NCBI RefSeq assembly: GCF_014836875.1
Contig: NZ_JACSQC010000006.1
Span: 62,001-126,000, forward strand
Length of the DNA stretch: 64,000 nucleotides
Direction: 5' to 3'
Source of the DNA: Arthrobacter pullicola
GTDB taxonomy: Bacteria; Actinomycetota; Actinomycetes; Actinomycetales; Micrococcaceae
Made by a program: the position numbers and the translations under genes. Shown piece by piece: positions 36,208 through 44,080 of this stretch. The notes under the pieces were generated by a model, which made no database searches, had not been told where the DNA came from, and was given only the letters and a program-made list of their open reading frames with translations. The stretch's first letter is position 1, and each line of letters begins with the position of its first letter.

Positions 36208-37155
36208 TCAGCGGCTGGTGAATCGGCTCCGGTACGAGGTCGGGGTAGTGGAATAGGCGGAGATGAAGTTCTGCCGGAAGGTGACCGGGCTGCCAAACCC
36301 GCAGGCCTCGGCAATGCGCGCAACGCTCCAGGTAGTGGTTTCCAGCAGCTGGCGGGAGTCATCCAGCCGTCGCCCGAGCACCCAGCGCGCCGGTGAGAAA
36401 CCGGTGACCTCTTTAAACCTGCGGGTAAAGTTCCGCTTGCTCATGTTGGCATGCGCCGCGAGGCTTTCCACCTCGAGGTCCTGATCCAGGTTTGCCAGCG
36501 CCCAGTCGATGGTCCTGCCCAGCGGTCCGTCGAGCTCGGGATCCTGCAGCGGGCGGGCAATGTACTGCGCCTGGCCACCCTCCCGGTGCGGGGCCACCAC
36601 AATGTGGCGCGCGACGTCGACAGCCACGGCAGAGCCCAGCTGCCTGCGGACAAGATGCAGGCAGGCGTCCAGCGCCGCGGCGGTTCCAGCCGACGTGAGA
36701 ACGTCTCCGTGATCGATATACAGTGCGGAAGCGTCGAACCGAACGGCTGGCAGAGCTGCCGCCATCTTCGAAGCTGCCTCCCAATGCGTCACCGCCGTGC
36801 GCCCGTCGAGCACACCGCTTCCAGCGACCGGATACGCACCCAGGCACAGTCCGACGACGGCGGCTCCCCGCCCGTGGGCCTGGCGGATCAGCTGCAGCAG
36901 CTCATCTGACGGATCGGGGAGATCGGACAGCCAGGAGGGAAACACCACGACGTCTGCGTCCTGGGCCGCTTCGAGCCCGGCAACTCCGTCAACCAGATAT
37001 CCTTCCGCACTGCGGATGGGCTGGCCCTCCTCGGCGAACAAGCCGGTTTCCCACTCCGGGGCAAGGCCAAGGCGCGCCACCTCGCCGAATACGAGCAGCG
37101 GGGTCGCCAGATGGAACATCGTCATGCCGTCGAAGGCGTGGATGGCAATCTTCAA
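36208..37155 (-). CDS. GlxA family AraC-type regulator with DJ-1/PfpI domain
   Basis: A 315-residue regulator. Residues about 1-165 are a class I glutamine-amidotransferase-like (DJ-1/PfpI) domain with AIHAFDGMTMFHLATPL and the nucleophile-elbow region VGLCLGAYPVAGSG; about 215-310 form two AraC helix-turn-helix motifs (LAAHANMSKRNFTRRFKEVTGFSPARWV and IAEACGFGSPVTFRQNF). The TTG at 37155, after GGAAATGGG, gives the family N-terminus (LKIAIHAFDG, initiator Met); an in-frame GTG at 37197 would add 14 residues. It is divergent from a cysteine hydrolase gene that it probably regulates. Confidence 0.88.
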   Translation of the reverse strand: MKIAIHAFDGMTMFHLATPLLVFGEVARLGLAPEWETGLFAEEGQPIRSAEGYLVDGVAGLEAAQDADVVVFPSWLSDLPDPSDELLQLIRQAHGRGAAVVGLCLGAYPVAGSGVLDGRTAVTHWEAASKMAAALPAVRFDASALYIDHGDVLTSAGTAAALDACLHLVRRQLGSAVAVDVARHIVVAPHREGGQAQYIARPLQDPELDGPLGRTIDWALANLDQDLEVESLAAHANMSKRNFTRRFKEVTGFSPARWVLGRRLDDSRQLLETTTWSVARIAEACGFGSPVTFRQNFISAYSTTPTSYRSRFTSR

Positions 37156-37273
37156 CGTGGCCCATTTCCATCGAAAGTGTGCATATACGCCACTCACTCT
37201 ACCGGGACGGGCCCTGCAAAGCTGGGATCACCAGTAAATCAACAGATTTTCACCTAAGGAATTGAGGCTTGTT

Positions 37274-37906
37274 ATGACTGACCTACGCCGCGCGCTCGTA
37301 ATTGTGGACGTGCAGAATGAGTACTTCGCCGGTCCCCTTGAAATTCAGTACCCGGACCGCAACGAATCCCTGGCCAACATTCTGCGGGCCATCGAGGTGG
37401 CCGAAGAACAAGGGCTGCCCATCGCCGTCGTCCAGCATGAGACTCCCGCCGGTTCCCCGGTGTTTGCAGCCGGGTCCCACGGCTGGGACCTTCACCCGGA
37501 GATCGCTGCCCGGCGCAATGACTCGTGGAAGCACATTGTGAAGACCTATGCGAGCGTCTTCGCTGGAACCGACTTCGAAGCCTGGCTCCGGGAGAACCAG
37601 ATCGGCACGGTCACCTTGGTTGGGTACATGACCAACAACTGCGACTTGGCTACTACTGCGGCGGCAGAACCGCTGGGCTTCACCGTGGAAATCCTCTCCG
37701 ACGCGAGCGGGGCGATCCACTTGGCGAATGAGATGGGCCAGGTCAGCGCGCAGCAGGTACATGAAGCACTGCTGGTGCTGCTGCATTCGAACTTTGCTGC
37801 CGTCGCGGCCACCAGCGACTGGGCCAAGGCCGTGGAATCCGGCGTCGAGCTGCCCAAGAGCGATCTGGGCACCTCAGCCACGCAGGGCCGCGCCGCCTTC
37901 CAGTAG
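37274..37906 (+). CDS. Isochorismatase-like cysteine hydrolase
   Basis: A 210-residue hydrolase of the isochorismatase/nicotinamidase superfamily. The catalytic triad is visible: Asp in LVIVDVQNEYF, Lys in HIVKTYASVF and Cys in YMTNNCDLATT. GAGG six bases ahead selects the ATG at 37274 over the in-frame TTG at 37262. The divergent GlxA-type activator suggests an inducible amide or nicotinamide-like substrate, but this cannot be specified. Confidence 0.9.
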   Translation: MTDLRRALVIVDVQNEYFAGPLEIQYPDRNESLANILRAIEVAEEQGLPIAVVQHETPAGSPVFAAGSHGWDLHPEIAARRNDSWKHIVKTYASVFAGTDFEAWLRENQIGTVTLVGYMTNNCDLATTAAAEPLGFTVEILSDASGAIHLANEMGQVSAQQVHEALLVLLHSNFAAVAATSDWAKAVESGVELPKSDLGTSATQGRAAFQ

Positions 37907-38031
37907 CCCGCTTGCCCCAGCGGCCCGCCACTTGAGCTTCGGCGCCCGCGGCAGCGGATCACTGCTGCCCGGGCGCCCGGCGGTTCCGGCGCCCGTGACC
38001 TGGGCACCGGCGGCAGTTCCGGCGTCGGCCT

Positions 38032-38409
38032 TCAACTGTGGCCTTGACCCCGGCCTTCTTCTTCGGCGCCGTCGATGGCTTTGATGAGGCGTTCGCGCTC
38101 CTTATTGATCCACTGACCGTCCGAGTAGTTCCGGAGAAAGGTCTCCGCGAATTCCACCGGGTCTTCCCCCACCACGGCGCGGATGGGGGTTCCATCCACT
38201 GCGGCGCGTTCGAACAGGTCGGCAAGATCCTCAACCATCGTCATCATGATGCTGCCGTTGCTGATGGCACCGAAGTAGGTCAGGTAACGTTCAAATGCCT
38301 CGACCGACGTGCGGTACGGGGCCGGCAGGGCCTTGACCCGCGCCTTGTATTCCCGCCACCGGCGCTTGTCGCCGAAGTCGCCAACTATCTTCTCGATCAA
38401 CATGGTCAC
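38032..38409 (-). CDS. DUF1048 domain protein
   Basis: A 125-residue soluble protein of the DUF1048 family, which recurrently accompanies PadR regulators. The core reads IEKIVGDFGDKRRWREYKARVKALPAPYR followed by AFERYLTYFG and DLADLFERAA. GTG start at 38409 overlaps the padR-type gene stop by four bases; ATG at 38403 is an alternative. Probably a co-regulated partner protein. Molecular role unknown. Confidence 0.85.
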   Translation of the reverse strand: MTMLIEKIVGDFGDKRRWREYKARVKALPAPYRTSVEAFERYLTYFGAISNGSIMMTMVEDLADLFERAAVDGTPIRAVVGEDPVEFAETFLRNYSDGQWINKERERLIKAIDGAEEEGRGQGHS

Positions 38410-38735
38410 TTATCTCCTCGGTGGAGCTGTTCCAGACGTTCTGCGAGGAAGCTCCAGGTCCTCCAGAATTCGTTGAGAGAGTCCTCCCCCTCCGCGTTCA
38501 GGGAATACACCTTCCGCGGCGGGCCTTTTTCGGACGGAACCTTCTCGACGTCCACGAGTCCGCGCTGCTCGATCCGGATGAGCAGCGCGTAGATAGTGCC
38601 TTCCGCAATGCCGGTGAACCCCTGGTCCCGCAGCCATCCGGTGATCTCATAACCGTAGGCCGGGCGGCCGGACAGGATTGCCAGGACTATGCCTTCCAGG
38701 ACGCCCTTGAGCATCTCCGTCGCCTGCTTGCCCAT
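38406..38735 (-). CDS. PadR family transcriptional regulator
   Basis: A 109-residue PadR regulator with winged helix: MLKGVLEGIVLAILSGRPAYGYEI, then EGTIYALLIRIEQRGLVD and the wing EKGPPRKVYSLNAEGE, followed by a short dimerisation helix. AAGGAG is nine bases ahead of the ATG at 38735. It is the first gene of a two-gene operon with DUF1048 and probably represses itself. An AT-rich promoter with repeated TAGT/ACTA half-sites precedes it. Confidence 0.92.
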   Translation of the reverse strand: MGKQATEMLKGVLEGIVLAILSGRPAYGYEITGWLRDQGFTGIAEGTIYALLIRIEQRGLVDVEKVPSEKGPPRKVYSLNAEGEDSLNEFWRTWSFLAERLEQLHRGDK

Positions 38736-38753
38736 CGGAGACTCCTTGCTACT

Positions 38754-38780
38754 TAGTAATAATGACTACCAGTACATAGT
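38754..38780. promoter_or_regulatory. AT-rich PadR promoter with alternating TAGT/ACTA half-sites
   Basis: TAGT (38754-38757), ACTA (38765-38768) and TAGT (38777-38780) alternate with spacers of 7 and 8 bases in a short AT-rich island 20-45 bases upstream of the PadR start. It is a reasonable promoter-operator, without a consensus match. Confidence 0.4.
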
Positions 38781-38836
38781 AACGCTGAGTAGTTGGATCG
38801 CAAGGGGCCCGCGCATGCTTCGCGCAGGAAATGGAC

Positions 38837-39475
38837 TCAGCCGCCCTGCTCTCGAGTCACGGCGGCACAGAGCTCCCCCGCCGGGATGCCGAGGGTCCAT
38901 TCGGCGACATCCGAGACAAAATGAGCAATGCCCTCATCCCCATGGGGTGCGGAATTATTGACGTAGGTTCCAACACCGTCAATGGCGGCAAGAATCCTGC
39001 TGCTGGCCACCCCAGGATCGGCCACCGTGAAATTCCCGGCGGCGACGCCGTCCTCGATAAGCAGGACTAGGCGCCTATGGGTCACCTCCTCCTGGACCTG
39101 CACAGCCTCCGCCAGGGCAGGGCTGAAACGGCAAAGGTGGCGGGCGTTCAACCAGAGCTGTGACAGCTCCCTCCACCTTTCCCCTTCATTACGCGAGATC
39201 AAACAGGCCACCCTGGTGAATGGATCACCTTCATCTGGAAACAGGTCCTCCCGTTCATCTGAGACGGCACGGGCGAAGGCGGCGACCACCAGGTCCTCCG
39301 CCGCCGGATAGTAGTGGCTGATCAGTCCGGGCCGGACCCCCAGCCGCGCAGCAACCGCGCGCAGCGTAATGCCCTCCAAGCCATCGGCGAGCGCAATGGA
39401 TGCCGCCGCAGCGAGGATTTCAGCCCTTCGCGCGTCCGGATGTTTCCTGACCCGCGGCGTGGGATTTGACAGCAT
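38837..39475 (-). CDS. TetR family regulator (BetI-like)
   Basis: A 212-residue TetR repressor. The DNA-binding helix-turn-helix is at about 25-60 (IALADGLEGITLRAVAARLGVRPGLISHYYP), and the ligand domain follows with BetI-like features (RWRELSQLWLNARHLCRFSPALAEA). It is divergent from an NCS1 permease-amidohydrolase operon, and two identical-geometry dyads lie in the shared intergenic region, so it probably represses that operon and itself; the inducer would be the transported compound. Confidence 0.92.
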   Translation of the reverse strand: MLSNPTPRVRKHPDARRAEILAAAASIALADGLEGITLRAVAARLGVRPGLISHYYPAAEDLVVAAFARAVSDEREDLFPDEGDPFTRVACLISRNEGERWRELSQLWLNARHLCRFSPALAEAVQVQEEVTHRRLVLLIEDGVAAGNFTVADPGVASSRILAAIDGVGTYVNNSAPHGDEGIAHFVSDVAEWTLGIPAGELCAAVTREQGG

Positions 39476-39487
39476 GCCGCCGAGTCT

Positions 39488-39529
39488 ATTGGATTAGTGA
39501 CCAATATCACTGTTGGCCACTCGACCAAC
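39488..39529. promoter_or_regulatory. Two tandem TTGG-N8-CCAA dyads, candidate TetR operators
   Basis: ATTGG-N8-CCAAT spans 39488-39505 and GTTGG-N8-CCAAC spans 39512-39529. Both have five-base arms and an eight-base spacer, and their centres are 24 bases apart, just over two helical turns. They lie between the TetR start (39475) and the permease start (39588). Confidence 0.75.
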
Positions 39530-39587
39530 AGCAATCGGGTTCGACGGCCAGCCTCCGTGGGCCGAACCCGCCCCGAGAGGAACAGCG

Positions 39588-41045
39588 ATGCCTGAGTCCC
39601 ACCTGGCTGACACCGTCAACCCGTCTGAGCCATTGACCCACCCCGAGATCCGCGGGATCGAACTGATCGAAGACTCCGAACGGCACGGCCGTGCCCGCGG
39701 CCTCTTTTCGGTCTGGGCGGCCCCGAGCGTCAGCGTCCTGAACCTGACTATTGGCGCCTCCCTTGTCATCCTGGGGATGGAGCTGTGGCAGGTATTCGCC
39801 GTGATCGTCACCGCCAACCTCCTCTGGATCCTGGTGGGGCTGGTGGCCATCAGCGGTCCCGCGGCAGGAACCTCCGGGTCAGTCATCACCCGCGCGATAT
39901 ACGGAATCCGCGGCAACAAAGTGATCGTCGCCTTCTACGGCTGGTTCATCTCCGCCGTCTTCCTGGCACTGAACTGGCTGGCGGCGTCCTTTATGGGTGC
40001 CGAGCTGCTGGCCCGGGCCGGTTTCACGGATCCGGTCCTCGGACCCGTGGTCATCACGATCGTCGTCGCGGCGGTCACCGTCCTGGTCGCCGTCTATGGC
40101 CATAACCTGATCCTGCGCGTTTATCCCGTGGTGGCCACAGTCCTGCTGCTCATCTTCCTCCTGGTGACGTTCTTCATCCTGCCCAGCGTCAATTGGAGCT
40201 ACGCACCGGCAGAACCCCTGCAAGGCCTGCCGCTGTGGTCTGCGGTGACCGTCGGATTTGCCATCCTTGCTTCCGGCCCCTTGTCCTTCTCCAACAGCCC
40301 GGACATGGCACGCTACCTGCCACGCTCCACCAAGGCCGCTTCCATCATCGCGGCCACGGCCCTGGGCGGAATGCTGCCCGGCATCTTCTTCACCTCCGTG
40401 GGCGCCCTGCTCGCCACCGGAATCGATGCAGCGGCCATGGAGCTCGGCATCGAATCTGCACTCCTTGCCATGCTGCCTGCCTGGCTCGGACCCCTCTTCG
40501 TGGCCGGCGTCATCATCAACACGATCTCGCTCAACGGTATGACCACCTACACCGCGAGCATGGCTTTCCAGTCCATCGGCGTCCCGATCCGGCGCATCCC
40601 CTCAGCCGTGGTGGTCGGCGGGATCGGCACAGCCCTGACCATCTATCTCATGATGTCCACGAGCCTGCTTGAGGCAGTCAACCTGCTGCTTCAGCTGCTG
40701 ATCCTCATCTCCGGTCCAACCATGGCGATCTTCGCCACGGACGTCATCCTCCGCCGTAACCGCTACAACGGCACCGACCTCTTTCAGGAGCGTCCAGGCG
40801 GACCCTTCTGGTACACCGGCGGCTGGAACATCCCCGGCATGCTCGCCGCGGTGCTCGGTGCCGTTTCCGCCTCGCTGTTCCTCAACAGCAGCCTCTACAC
40901 CGGCCCGCTGTCCGCGGCCATGGGCAACATCGACCTCTCCGTCCCCGTCGCCCTGCTCGTTACTTCGACCGTCTACGTCCTCTGGACGCGCATGGCCGCG
41001 GCCGGACGGCGTCCGCAGGTCCTCACCGCTAAAGTCCCCGCCTAA
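39588..41045 (+). CDS. NCS1 family purine-cytosine permease-type transporter
   Basis: A 485-residue membrane symporter with about 12 transmembrane segments, of the cytosine/purine/allantoin (NCS1) family. Signature stretches: FSVWAAPSVSVLNLTIGASLV near residue 45, GTSGSVITRAIYGIRGN, and FSNSPDMARYLP in the middle. GAGAGG lies seven bases ahead of the ATG at 39588; the longer frame has no ribosome site. It is the first gene after the divergent TetR repressor and precedes an amidohydrolase gene that may act on its cargo, a nitrogenous ring compound. Confidence 0.92.
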   Translation: MPESHLADTVNPSEPLTHPEIRGIELIEDSERHGRARGLFSVWAAPSVSVLNLTIGASLVILGMELWQVFAVIVTANLLWILVGLVAISGPAAGTSGSVITRAIYGIRGNKVIVAFYGWFISAVFLALNWLAASFMGAELLARAGFTDPVLGPVVITIVVAAVTVLVAVYGHNLILRVYPVVATVLLLIFLLVTFFILPSVNWSYAPAEPLQGLPLWSAVTVGFAILASGPLSFSNSPDMARYLPRSTKAASIIAATALGGMLPGIFFTSVGALLATGIDAAAMELGIESALLAMLPAWLGPLFVAGVIINTISLNGMTTYTASMAFQSIGVPIRRIPSAVVVGGIGTALTIYLMMSTSLLEAVNLLLQLLILISGPTMAIFATDVILRRNRYNGTDLFQERPGGPFWYTGGWNIPGMLAAVLGAVSASLFLNSSLYTGPLSAAMGNIDLSVPVALLVTSTVYVLWTRMAAAGRRPQVLTAKVPA

Positions 41046-41081
41046 TCCCCGTCCCAATCCCCGCCTGAAGGAAGTTACCGC

Positions 41082-42746
41082 GTGACCACGCAGCTTTATA
41101 CCAACGCCCGCATCTTTACCTCCGGCGCCCGGCGCTGGGCCGAGGCCATGGTCGTCCAGGACGAACGGATTCTCTACGTCGGCGACTCTGTCACGGCTGA
41201 GCGTCTTGCCGCAGACCCGGAGAGGATTGATCTGGGCGGCCGGCTGGTTCTTCCCGGCTTCGTCGACGGCCATGCCCATGTGATCGGCACCGGCGAAGCA
41301 CTTGGGCAGGTCAGCCTCTGGGGTGCGGAGTCCGTGGAGGAGATCCAGCAGCGCATCCGGAAGTGGGACGCTGACCACCCCGGATCAGCCCGGATCATGG
41401 CCACCGGGTGGGCTCACGGTGCCATTCCCGGCGGTGTTCCGGACGCCGGGATGCTCGACGCAGCCCTGCCCGGCAAACCCGTCTACGCACTGGCCTATGA
41501 CTTCCACTCCGTCTGGGTCAACTCGGCGGCGCTGGCGGAGATGGGGATCACCGATTCCACAGAGAACCCCCTCGGCGGCACCATTAAACGGAATTCCGAA
41601 GGTCACGCCACGGGCTACATTGATGAAAACGCGTTCTACAACATCGTGCTCCCCTTCCTCGACGCGCAGGCCAGCGGGGATGACCATCTGGCCAGTATCG
41701 CCGCCGTCCAGCAGGCCTACCGCCAAAGCGGCGTAACCACGGCATGCGATATGGGATTCAACGAGACGGATCTTCAGACGTTCACACAGGCTCAGAAGGA
41801 TGGGACGCTCACCAGCAGGCTCATTGCCTACTGGCGGCTGAACAACACCGGCGTCCTTGAGCAGAACATCGCCCAGGTCCAGCGGGCGGCCGAACTTGCC
41901 GCCGAACACCGGTCAGCGTTCCTGCGGGTGGTGGGCATCAAAGTGGTCATCGACGGAACCATCGACGGGTGCACGGCGGTGCTCGGAGCTCCCTATGCCG
42001 ACGGGTCCAATGCCGAACCCGTCTGGAGCCTGGCCGAGCTGGCCCCGGTCGTGGCTGCTGCTGATGCCGCTGGGCTGAAGGTCGCCATGCATGCCATCGG
42101 GGATGAAGCCGTGCGGATCGCCATCAGCGCGGTCGAACATGCGGTTGCCGTTAACGGCCCCCGCGAACGCCGGCACCGGATCGAGCATCTGGAGCTCGTG
42201 GACCGGGCCGACGTCGACCGCCTCGCCGCGTTAGGCATCACGGCAAGCATGCAGCCCGTCCACGCTGATCCCGCCATTGGCAGCAACTGGCGTGCCAAGC
42301 TCGACGACGGCCGCGTGGACCGTGGCTTTCCCTGGCCCTGGATCACGGAAGCCGGTGGCTGCCTGGCGTTCGGCACCGATTCTCCGACGTCGCCGCACAC
42401 CCCGCTGCCGAATATGTACGTGGCCGCCACCCGTGCCTCGGCGCTGGATGCCGCGGCCGGAACGAACGTGCCGGAATTCGCGCTGCCACTCGCCGAGTCG
42501 ATCGAACACGCCACCCGCGATTCCGCCTGGACGTGCGGCGCCGAGCACGAGCTCGGCCGGCTGGCCGCAGGGCTTTACGCAGACTTCATCGTCCTCGACA
42601 CGGATGTCCTCGCGGCGGAGGACCCGTCAGTGCTGCTGGATACAAAGGTCCTGCGCACCGTCGTCGGCGGGCGCTGCGTGTATGAAGCCGGGTTGGGGCA
42701 GGACGGCGGTGCCGCCGTCGCAAATACTGCCCCAACCGCGGATTAG
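41082..42746 (+). CDS. YtcJ-like amidohydrolase family protein
   Basis: A 554-residue metal-dependent hydrolase of the amidohydrolase_3 (YtcJ/exoenzyme-regulatory AepA-like) family. Metal motifs: LPGFVDGHAHVIGTGEA, MHAIGDEAV, HRIEHLELV, and AFGTDSPTS at the C-terminal side. GTG start at 41082 with GAAGGAAG upstream, 36 bases after the permease. It probably hydrolyses an amide or cyclic substrate brought in by the permease; nothing in the sequence identifies it. Confidence 0.9.
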   Translation: MTTQLYTNARIFTSGARRWAEAMVVQDERILYVGDSVTAERLAADPERIDLGGRLVLPGFVDGHAHVIGTGEALGQVSLWGAESVEEIQQRIRKWDADHPGSARIMATGWAHGAIPGGVPDAGMLDAALPGKPVYALAYDFHSVWVNSAALAEMGITDSTENPLGGTIKRNSEGHATGYIDENAFYNIVLPFLDAQASGDDHLASIAAVQQAYRQSGVTTACDMGFNETDLQTFTQAQKDGTLTSRLIAYWRLNNTGVLEQNIAQVQRAAELAAEHRSAFLRVVGIKVVIDGTIDGCTAVLGAPYADGSNAEPVWSLAELAPVVAAADAAGLKVAMHAIGDEAVRIAISAVEHAVAVNGPRERRHRIEHLELVDRADVDRLAALGITASMQPVHADPAIGSNWRAKLDDGRVDRGFPWPWITEAGGCLAFGTDSPTSPHTPLPNMYVAATRASALDAAAGTNVPEFALPLAESIEHATRDSAWTCGAEHELGRLAAGLYADFIVLDTDVLAAEDPSVLLDTKVLRTVVGGRCVYEAGLGQDGGAAVANTAPTAD

Positions 42747-42764
42747 CCGACTCGTCCAGGGGGT

Positions 42765-43790
42765 TCAAGCACCGAACCGGGCGGCCGCTGAGACCAGCCC
42801 GTTCCGCACGGGCAGCAGATGCTTAGCGGTCGCCGCACGGTTCAGCACCCGGGCCAGCCGCACCATCCGGCGGCCCACCGGGCGGCGGACGCGGTCGAAC
42901 TGCCGCAGTCCGGAGTCCAGGTCCTGGCTACCGGCCAGGGCATCCGCGAGCGCGACGGCGTCCAGCAGGGTTTCGCAGGCACCGCGCCCCAGGTTCGGGG
43001 CCATGGCATGCGCGGCGTCGCCAATCAGGACGGTCCGCCCACTCACGTAGGAACCCGTCAGCTGTACATCGAGGAGGGTTCGGCGGTCGATCCGGTCCGG
43101 TGTGAGGGTGTCCACGACGGCGCGCACCGCCGGATGCGCCCCGTCGAAGAAGCGCCGCAGGAACCCGGCGGAGTCCAGGTGGTCCCCGGCCGGGACCAGT
43201 TCCGAGCGCAGGGCAGCAAACCAGTTGATGCCGTTGCCACCGGCGGGGGTAATCCCAAACAGGCCGCCCCGCGTCCAGGTCTCGGAGACCGTTCCGACGC
43301 GGCCGGCAATCACGCCGCGGAATGCCGTGGTTCCGAGCTTCCGCGGCCCCACCCCGGGTAAGACGGCGCTCCGGACCGAACTGTGGATTCCGTCAGCACC
43401 GACCAGCAGGTCTCCGCCGGGAAAGCCCTGCTCCGGGGAATACGGGCTGTTCCACCTGACGGCTTCCGGCGGAAGCGCCGCGTACAGGGTGCGGAGCAGC
43501 GTGTTCCGGGCAACCAGGTGGGCGCTGCGTTCGGCTCCCAGCCCGGCGATGATGGTGCCATCGGCCCGAAGGAGCGCCCCGCCTGCACAGTGCACCGATT
43601 GTTTTCGCACCGCGTCCCCTACCCCGAGGGAGTCCAGGGCCGCCATTGCCTCCGGCCACATCCCCAGGCCGGTGCCGCCGGAGGGCAGGTCCGCGGACCG
43701 TTCCCTGACTTCTACCTCCCAGCCGTTCCGCAGCAGGGCGAGCGCCAGCGCCAGCCCGCCGATTCCTCCGCCGATGATCGTTGCGCGCAC
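42765..43790 (-). CDS. FAD-dependent monooxygenase (PHBH-type)
   Basis: A 341-residue flavoprotein hydroxylase-like enzyme. It has the FAD fingerprint GGGIGGLALALAL at residue 7-19, the DG motif LLVGADGIHSSVRSAVLPG and the GD motif VLIGDAAHAMAPNLGRGACE, all in the order expected for group A aromatic monooxygenases. GGAGG eight bases upstream supports the GTG at 43790. It is convergent with the amidohydrolase gene (18-base gap). Substrate unknown. Confidence 0.92.
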   Translation of the reverse strand: MRATIIGGGIGGLALALALLRNGWEVEVRERSADLPSGGTGLGMWPEAMAALDSLGVGDAVRKQSVHCAGGALLRADGTIIAGLGAERSAHLVARNTLLRTLYAALPPEAVRWNSPYSPEQGFPGGDLLVGADGIHSSVRSAVLPGVGPRKLGTTAFRGVIAGRVGTVSETWTRGGLFGITPAGGNGINWFAALRSELVPAGDHLDSAGFLRRFFDGAHPAVRAVVDTLTPDRIDRRTLLDVQLTGSYVSGRTVLIGDAAHAMAPNLGRGACETLLDAVALADALAGSQDLDSGLRQFDRVRRPVGRRMVRLARVLNRAATAKHLLPVRNGLVSAAARFGA

Positions 43791-43917
43791 GGTCCCGCCT
43801 CCAACCCGTCAAACTCATAAGATTCTGCCGCTGGTGTCGAAGGTACCCGCCGCGCGGCTGCGCCGCCCCTGCCTGCGGACGTTCGCCGCTGCGTCCGAAG
43901 GCGATCAGCACCGTCGC

Positions 43918-43961
43918 TTCCGGACGCCCCATCCCTTCCGGACGTCACCATCTTCCGGACG
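43918..43961. repeat. Three spaced TTCCGGACG repeats
   Basis: TTCCGGACG occurs at 43918-43926, 43936-43944 and 43953-43961, spaced 18 and 17 bases, and CGTCCGAA occurs shortly before. They lie between the divergent monooxygenase and histidine-kinase genes and could be regulator sites or decayed satellite units. Confidence 0.55.
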
Positions 43962-43977
43962 TCCCTGCCCAGCCGCC

Positions 43978-44063
43978 GCCTCTGCCGCTGCCTCTGCCGC
44001 TGCCTCTGCCACCTGCCTCTGCCACCTGCCTCTGCCACCTGCCTCTGCCACCTGCCTCTGCCC
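43978..44063. repeat. 12/13-bp minisatellite upstream of the histidine kinase
   Basis: Two copies of GCCTCTGCCGCT (43978-44001) are followed by four copies of GCCTCTGCCACCT (44002-44053) and a partial unit. The array ends 17 bases before the kinase start, so copy number could affect its promoter or leader. Confidence 0.9.
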
Positions 44064-44080
44064 AGCCGTACCATAGGGGC

